From: DASYZQ01 sp035946175
GTDB lineage: Bacteria; Patescibacteriota; Saccharimonadia; Saccharimonadales; UBA4665
Direction: 5' to 3'
Length of the DNA: 64,000 nt
Assembly (NCBI GenBank): GCA_035946175.1
Contig: DASYZQ010000014.1
Location: forward strand, 1-64,000
The notes beneath the pieces were generated by a model, which was not told where the DNA came from, ran no database searches, and saw only the letters and a list, made by a program, of their open reading frames with translations. The position numbers and the translations under genes were made by a program. This document shows positions 59,940 to 64,000 of the stretch, piece after piece (within the stretch, counting starts at the first letter, position 1; every line of letters begins with the position of its first letter).

Positions 59940-60936
59940 ACCGTTTTAGATCCTCATCGACCATCAACTTCATAAGATCTTCAAAGGTTGTCTGTGGCTC
60001 CCAACCGAGCTCTTTCTTGGCAAGACTGTAGTCTCCTTTAAGATCTTTTATCTCGGTCGGGCGCTTGAACTTGTCATCCTCTACGGCGTAATCTTCCCAA
60101 TTCAGGCCTACATGGTCAAAGGCAACACGCAAGGCGTCACGTACTGAATGCGCAGTATTAGTGCCGATGACGTAGTCTTGCGGCGTGTCATGTTGCAGCA
60201 TGAGCCACATTGCCTCAACATACTCTTTGGCATAGCCCCAGTCTCGCATATGGTCTAATCCGCCCATATGAAGTTTGCCGTCGGTACCAATTAACGGTTC
60301 CCCGCTCTCGTTGACCGGCATTTTTTCCGGATGGTTCTTTATGCAGGCAACACCCGCCGAGATCTTACGTGTGACAAAATGGAGTGATCGGCGAGGACTC
60401 TCATGGTTAAATAAGACACCTCCACAGACGAATAAACCGTAACTTTCGCGATAGCAACGGACCATCATGTGGGCATATGCTTTGGCGATGCCGTAGGGGT
60501 TATTGGCATCGATAGGGGTTGATTCAGTTGCCGATTCCGCTTGGATGTTACCGAGGATTTCCCGACTGGTGGCCTGATATACCCGGGCATGCGGTGCGAA
60601 TTTTCGGACCGCCTCGAAGACCCGGACCGGTCCGAGCGCGGTTATCTCACCGGTGTATATTGGGTGCGTCCAACTATCGGCCGGTACCGACTGAGCAGCG
60701 ATGTTATATACTTCGTCCGGCTGTGCTTCCTGAATGACATTTTCAAGACTGACCGGGTCAAGAAGGTCGGCAGCCTTGATGTTTATCTTGCCATAAAGGT
60801 GTTCTATGTTCGGGTGTTGTATGTTTGTGCTACGGCGAATGGTACCAGTCACCTCATAGCCCTTCTCGAGAAGTAAATCCGCCAGATATGAACCATCCTG
60901 TGACGTTACACCAATTATGACTGCTTTCTTCGACAT
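59932..60936 (-). CDS. gmd: GDP-mannose 4,6-dehydratase
   Basis: A 334-residue extended SDR converting GDP-mannose to GDP-4-keto-6-deoxymannose. Visible: ITGVTSQDGSYLADLLL-type N-terminus (here VIIGVTSQDGSYLADLLLEK), RRSTNIQHPNIEHL, AAQSVPADSW, catalytic Y-x-x-x-K in NPYGIAKAYAH, and NHESPRRSLHFVTRKI, a Gmd hallmark. The usual TSE(M/L)(F/Y)G reads ATSREILG, so Ser occupies the Thr position. ATG at 60936 has AAGGGG 4-5 nt before it; an upstream ATG at 61011 is less likely. Feeds the RMD-like reductase. Confidence 0.92.
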   Translation of the reverse strand: MSKKAVIIGVTSQDGSYLADLLLEKGYEVTGTIRRSTNIQHPNIEHLYGKINIKAADLLDPVSLENVIQEAQPDEVYNIAAQSVPADSWTHPIYTGEITALGPVRVFEAVRKFAPHARVYQATSREILGNIQAESATESTPIDANNPYGIAKAYAHMMVRCYRESYGLFVCGGVLFNHESPRRSLHFVTRKISAGVACIKNHPEKMPVNESGEPLIGTDGKLHMGGLDHMRDWGYAKEYVEAMWLMLQHDTPQDYVIGTNTAHSVRDALRVAFDHVGLNWEDYAVEDDKFKRPTEIKDLKGDYSLAKKELGWEPQTTFEDLMKLMVDEDLKRFR

Positions 60937-61101
60937 ATTCCCCTTCCTATCGTCTTTTTGATACTGTAGGGGTATTGTAGCATACCGTATTCGCGGAGCT
61001 ATCTGTATCACTCAGATATTGCTATTGCGATAGTCTTAGCTTACTATCAATGAGTTAATAGCAGGTCGAGCCAGTAATCAATCACAAGTCAGGGGATATA
61101 T

Positions 61102-62187
61102 ATGAAACTCATTGTTACTGCCGGCGGGCAGGGCACCAAGCTATGGCCCTATTCACGTGGCAACAAGCCGAAACAGTTCCAGCCCATAATCGGCGATAAA
61201 TCTCTCTATACCGAGACAATCGAGACATTATTAAAAGCATTCCCAGCCGAGGACATATTCATTTCGACGAAACGGAAATTTATTAAGTATGTCTCAGAGC
61301 AGTCACCGCAAATCCCACTTAAAAACTACATTATCGAACCCGATGTTGCCAAAGATCGTGGCCCGGGCGAGGGTTTGGCTTTTTTGCGTCTGAGCGTCAG
61401 CCACCCTGGCGAGCCATTTTTTGTGGTACAGGCTGACTGTGTCAGGAGTCCGGAAACGGCGTTCTTAGATATGATTACTGCGGCCGACAAGATAGTTGCC
61501 AAAGAAAAGAAGTATATCACTGGTGGTATCAAGGCTACCGAGCCAAATCTTGGAGTAGACTACCTGCAGTTGGGTGAGCGATTATCCAACGGTTACGATC
61601 AGGAGGTATATCATGTCTCGGAGTTTCTGGGGCGCCGTTCAAGTTATCGGGAGACCAGGGAGCTTATCGAAAACTATCATATCGTGACACACTGTAACCA
61701 TTCGTGCTGGTATCCTGAGCTGATGCTTGAGGCCTATAAGAAATATCGTCCTGATTGGTATAAGGCGCTCATGGAAATGCGTGACGCTTTCAATAAGCCG
61801 GGCGAAGATGCGGCGATTGAGGCTATCTATCAAGAGATGGAGAAGGGGGCTACCGAGGAAGTGACCCGGCATGCCATGAAGGATGGCATGATTATCCTGC
61901 TTCCCTTCAAGTGGACAGATATAGGGACATGGGGTTCGGTCTATGAATTCTTTGTCGACGGGGATGGTTCAAATAACTACAAGGATGGTAAGGTGGTAAC
62001 TGTTGACTCCTCGGGGTGTATTGTCAAAAGTAATGACAAGGATAAACTTATAGCCTTGGCAGGCGTTCAGGACATCGTAGTGATCGATACAGAGGATGCA
62101 CTGCTCGTCATACCAAAAGAGCAGATGGAAAAAATTAAAGAGATACAAACGATATTAGCCAGGGGAGAGGACAGCAAGTACCTATAG
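61102..62187 (+). CDS. manC: Mannose-1-phosphate guanylyltransferase
   Basis: A 361-residue enzyme making GDP-mannose from mannose-1-P and GTP. The nucleotide-binding motif GGQGTKLWPYSRGNKPKQF is at residues 8-26; FVVQADCV and the FKWTDIGTWGSVYEF motif (near 270-285) are conserved. It lacks the C-terminal isomerase domain of bifunctional ManC/AlgA. AGGGGA lies about 6 nt before the ATG. Followed 24 nt later by the phosphomannomutase-like gene, consistent with an operon. Confidence 0.93.
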   Translation: MKLIVTAGGQGTKLWPYSRGNKPKQFQPIIGDKSLYTETIETLLKAFPAEDIFISTKRKFIKYVSEQSPQIPLKNYIIEPDVAKDRGPGEGLAFLRLSVSHPGEPFFVVQADCVRSPETAFLDMITAADKIVAKEKKYITGGIKATEPNLGVDYLQLGERLSNGYDQEVYHVSEFLGRRSSYRETRELIENYHIVTHCNHSCWYPELMLEAYKKYRPDWYKALMEMRDAFNKPGEDAAIEAIYQEMEKGATEEVTRHAMKDGMIILLPFKWTDIGTWGSVYEFFVDGDGSNNYKDGKVVTVDSSGCIVKSNDKDKLIALAGVQDIVVIDTEDALLVIPKEQMEKIKEIQTILARGEDSKYL

Positions 62188-62211
62188 GTCTAAAATGGAG
62201 CATATAGCATT

Positions 62212-62988
62212 ATGATAAGAAAAGTCATTGCCTTTGATCTTGACGGCACACTAGCACCAAGTAAATCACCACTCCCTGACCGGATTGGCGAGCTGCTTGA
62301 CCAATTGCTTGATCGCTATCATGTATGCGTTATTTCAGGAGGAAAATTTGGCCAGTTTGAAAAACAACTGCTCAATAATTTGAAGGCCGACTCGATGCGG
62401 CTGGAACGTTTGCACATTATGCCGACCTGCGGCACCCGCTACATGAGATTCAATTCCGGTAGCGGGGCTTGGGAAAAGATTTATGCGGAAGACTTTACGC
62501 CAGCCCAAAAAAAGAAGATTGCTGAAGTACTCGGCAAGGTTGCCAAAGAGCTCGGCTTTGTGGAATCAAAGATCTATGGTGATATCTTGGAGGATCGTGG
62601 AAGCCAGATATCTTGGTCGGCGTTTGGGCAGGATATTGTTGATGTACTCGGTGAAGAGGGTCTACGCCGCAAGGAGGCCTGGGACCCCGATAATGCCAAG
62701 AAGAACCAACTCCGAAATGTCGCTGCCGAGCTGCTTCCAGAGTTTGAGGTACGCGTCGGCGGTCTTACGACCATAGATGTTACCAGGCCGGGTATCGATA
62801 AGGCTTATGGGATGCGCAAACTTATGGAAATGTTGCAGATCGGTAAAGAGGCTATATTGTTTATTGGCGATCGTTTGCAAGAGGGCGGTAATGACTATCC
62901 TGTAAAAGCCATGGGCATCGATACTCTCGAAATCAGTGACTGGCGGGAGACGGCCATAGCTATTGCAGCGATAGTAGCAACCGCTTGA
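62212..62988 (+). CDS. HAD-type phosphomannomutase-like protein
   Basis: A 258-residue HAD-IIB protein resembling the eukaryotic/archaeal PMM2 type. Motif I is AFDLDGTLAPSKSPL (D9, D11), followed by VISGGKFGQFEKQL, the cap-domain segment MPTCGTRYMRF, and motif III/IV GDRLQEGGNDYPV. PMM2-type enzymes convert mannose-6-P to mannose-1-P, exactly the substrate of the preceding ManC. A sugar-phosphate phosphatase is the alternative. GGAG stands about 11 nt before the ATG. Confidence 0.82.
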   Translation: MIRKVIAFDLDGTLAPSKSPLPDRIGELLDQLLDRYHVCVISGGKFGQFEKQLLNNLKADSMRLERLHIMPTCGTRYMRFNSGSGAWEKIYAEDFTPAQKKKIAEVLGKVAKELGFVESKIYGDILEDRGSQISWSAFGQDIVDVLGEEGLRRKEAWDPDNAKKNQLRNVAAELLPEFEVRVGGLTTIDVTRPGIDKAYGMRKLMEMLQIGKEAILFIGDRLQEGGNDYPVKAMGIDTLEISDWRETAIAIAAIVATA

Positions 62989-63061
62989 GCCAATAGATAT
63001 TTTTTCAAATTCGGTTGCAAGGCTTCAGATTTAATAAGGTATTCGATAAAAAGGTCCTACG

Positions 63062-64000
63062 CTACTCAGACTCTTCCTTGTCATCTTGGTATTGTTGCCA
63101 ACGCCAGGCATCACGAACTGAGTCTTCGATGGTTTTGGTAGCATGCCAGCGCAATACCTTGGCAGCTTTCTCGTTGGATGCATAGTAGCTAACTGGATCA
63201 CCGGGTCGGCGTTCTCCCAAGACGTGAGGTACCCTGACATTGTTCACCTTTTCGAAAGCGTTGATAAATTCTAAGACACTGGTCGGTTTACCGGTGCCGA
63301 CATTAAAGACGTCGTAGCCGGTTTGCTTGCCACTGGTAATATGATTGAGAGCCGCAACATGGGCCTTGGCCAGGTCGACAACGTGGATGTAATCCCGCTG
63401 ACAAGTACCGTCTGGAGTCGGATAATCGGTACCGTAGACAGTTAGTGGAGTTTTAGTTGTGATCGCCTTGAGCATGATTGGTAGCAGATTTTGTGGGGGT
63501 AATTTACCAAACTCACCCATATAGCCCGATTCATGCGCCCCGACAACATTAAAGTAGCGTAAGGCGATACCCTTAAGATCAGGGTTGGCAGTGCAGGTAT
63601 CACGCAGAACGATTTCATCCATGCACTTGCTCCAACCATAGGGGTTTTCGGGGTTGTAGACGGTTTCTTCAGTTGCTTGGGGTTTCGGTGGGTTACCGTA
63701 GACGGCTGCGCTGGAAGAGAAAACAAAGTTTTGAATATCACAGGCAAGTACGGCCTTAAGAAGACTTACCATCCCCCCGACATTGTTTTGGTAATACTTT
63801 AATGGTTGAGCTACTGACTCCCCAACTGCTTTATGGGCGGCAAAATGAATGACGCCTTCGATCTTGTGCCCAGAGAGTATATGCTCAATAGAAGCCTGAT
63901 CTTGAATATCGCCTTGGGTAAATTCTGGTCGGTGACCAGTTATCTGCTTGATTGATTCCAGTGCCTCTACCGAACTGTTGTTGAGGCTATCTACAATATA
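63062..64000 (-). CDS. galE: UDP-glucose 4-epimerase (partial)
   Basis: The gene runs off the right edge; 313 codons with stop are visible and only about the first 30 residues (NAD-binding loop) are missing. Hallmarks: HFAAHKAVGESVAQPLKYYQ, SSSAAVYGNP, catalytic Y-x-x-x-K in NPYGWSKCMDE, RYFNVVGAHESGYMGE, and RRPGDPVSYYA. It interconverts UDP-glucose and UDP-galactose, providing galactose for the surface glycan. It converges on the PMM-like gene. Confidence 0.95.
   Translation of the reverse strand, partial: YIVDSLNNSSVEALESIKQITGHRPEFTQGDIQDQASIEHILSGHKIEGVIHFAAHKAVGESVAQPLKYYQNNVGGMVSLLKAVLACDIQNFVFSSSAAVYGNPPKPQATEETVYNPENPYGWSKCMDEIVLRDTCTANPDLKGIALRYFNVVGAHESGYMGEFGKLPPQNLLPIMLKAITTKTPLTVYGTDYPTPDGTCQRDYIHVVDLAKAHVAALNHITSGKQTGYDVFNVGTGKPTSVLEFINAFEKVNNVRVPHVLGERRPGDPVSYYASNEKAAKVLRWHATKTIEDSVRDAWRWQQYQDDKEESE

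Noticed and set aside
1..64000. CRISPR arrays, insertion sequences, prophage genes, rRNA, tmRNA, RNase P RNA
   Set aside because: I found no regularly spaced repeats, transposase, phage structural genes or signatures of these RNAs by reading both strands.

Overview
The window looks like a chromosomal segment of a Patescibacteria/CPR bacterium, most probably a Candidatus Saccharibacteria (TM7) relative. This is an inference. It rests on a relaxase-free type IV secretion-like cluster with PrgI, VirB4 and many small Mbov_0395-type pilin-like proteins, on many promoters whose -10 box sits about 7 nt before a start codon (leaderless genes), and on monoderm-type envelope genes (LytR-CpsA-Psr, ABC-exported polysaccharide, no lipid A genes seen). 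The standard bacterial code fits: TGA is used as a stop. No database search was possible, so family calls come from motifs and context.

Layout. 1-3.3 kb: a terminator closing an off-window gene, then three isolated accessory genes (an unknown, a nucleotidyltransferase-fold protein, a Cys-His-Asp transglutaminase-like protein) and a strongly self-complementary, pseudoknot-capable stretch. 3.3-10.7 kb: a cell-wall-anchored FN3 protein, a cupredoxin-like protein lacking canonical copper ligands, 5-formyl-THF cyclo-ligase, an LCP ligase, membrane proteins. 10.7-12 kb: two tRNA-Ser genes (GCT, TGA) and an Hsp20. 12-29 kb: the secretion cluster. One minus-strand operon holds PrgI, a TraC-N-domain protein, VirB4, a 947-aa membrane protein, an SLT-like/M15 murein hydrolase and an Ig-like membrane protein. 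A 994-aa VirB6/TrbL-like protein, two unknown cytosolic proteins and five tandem pilin-like genes follow, with a sixth pilin-like gene at 12 kb.

29-35.1 kb: the replication-origin region. recF, dnaN and dnaA lie on the minus strand. An AT-rich gap with DnaA boxes separates them from rpmH, rnpA, yidC and jag on the plus strand. A broken PIN-domain remnant follows.

35.4-64 kb: a surface-polysaccharide island. It contains GT4 and GT2 glycosyltransferases, GT-C-like membrane proteins, an O-antigen-ligase-like protein, a Wzm/Wzt-type ABC exporter followed by a methyltransferase, two GtrA proteins, a secreted six-motif B-lectin protein, Nudix hydrolases (one pseudogene), and sugar-nucleotide genes: HAD-type phosphomannomutase, ManC, Gmd, an RMD-like reductase and GalE. 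The set is consistent with making GDP-mannose and GDP-D-rhamnose from mannose-6-phosphate, polymerising and methyl-capping a glycan, and exporting it by ABC transporter. With the pilin/secretion cluster and the lectin it suggests a cell built for surface contact with other cells, but the host-contact role is inference.
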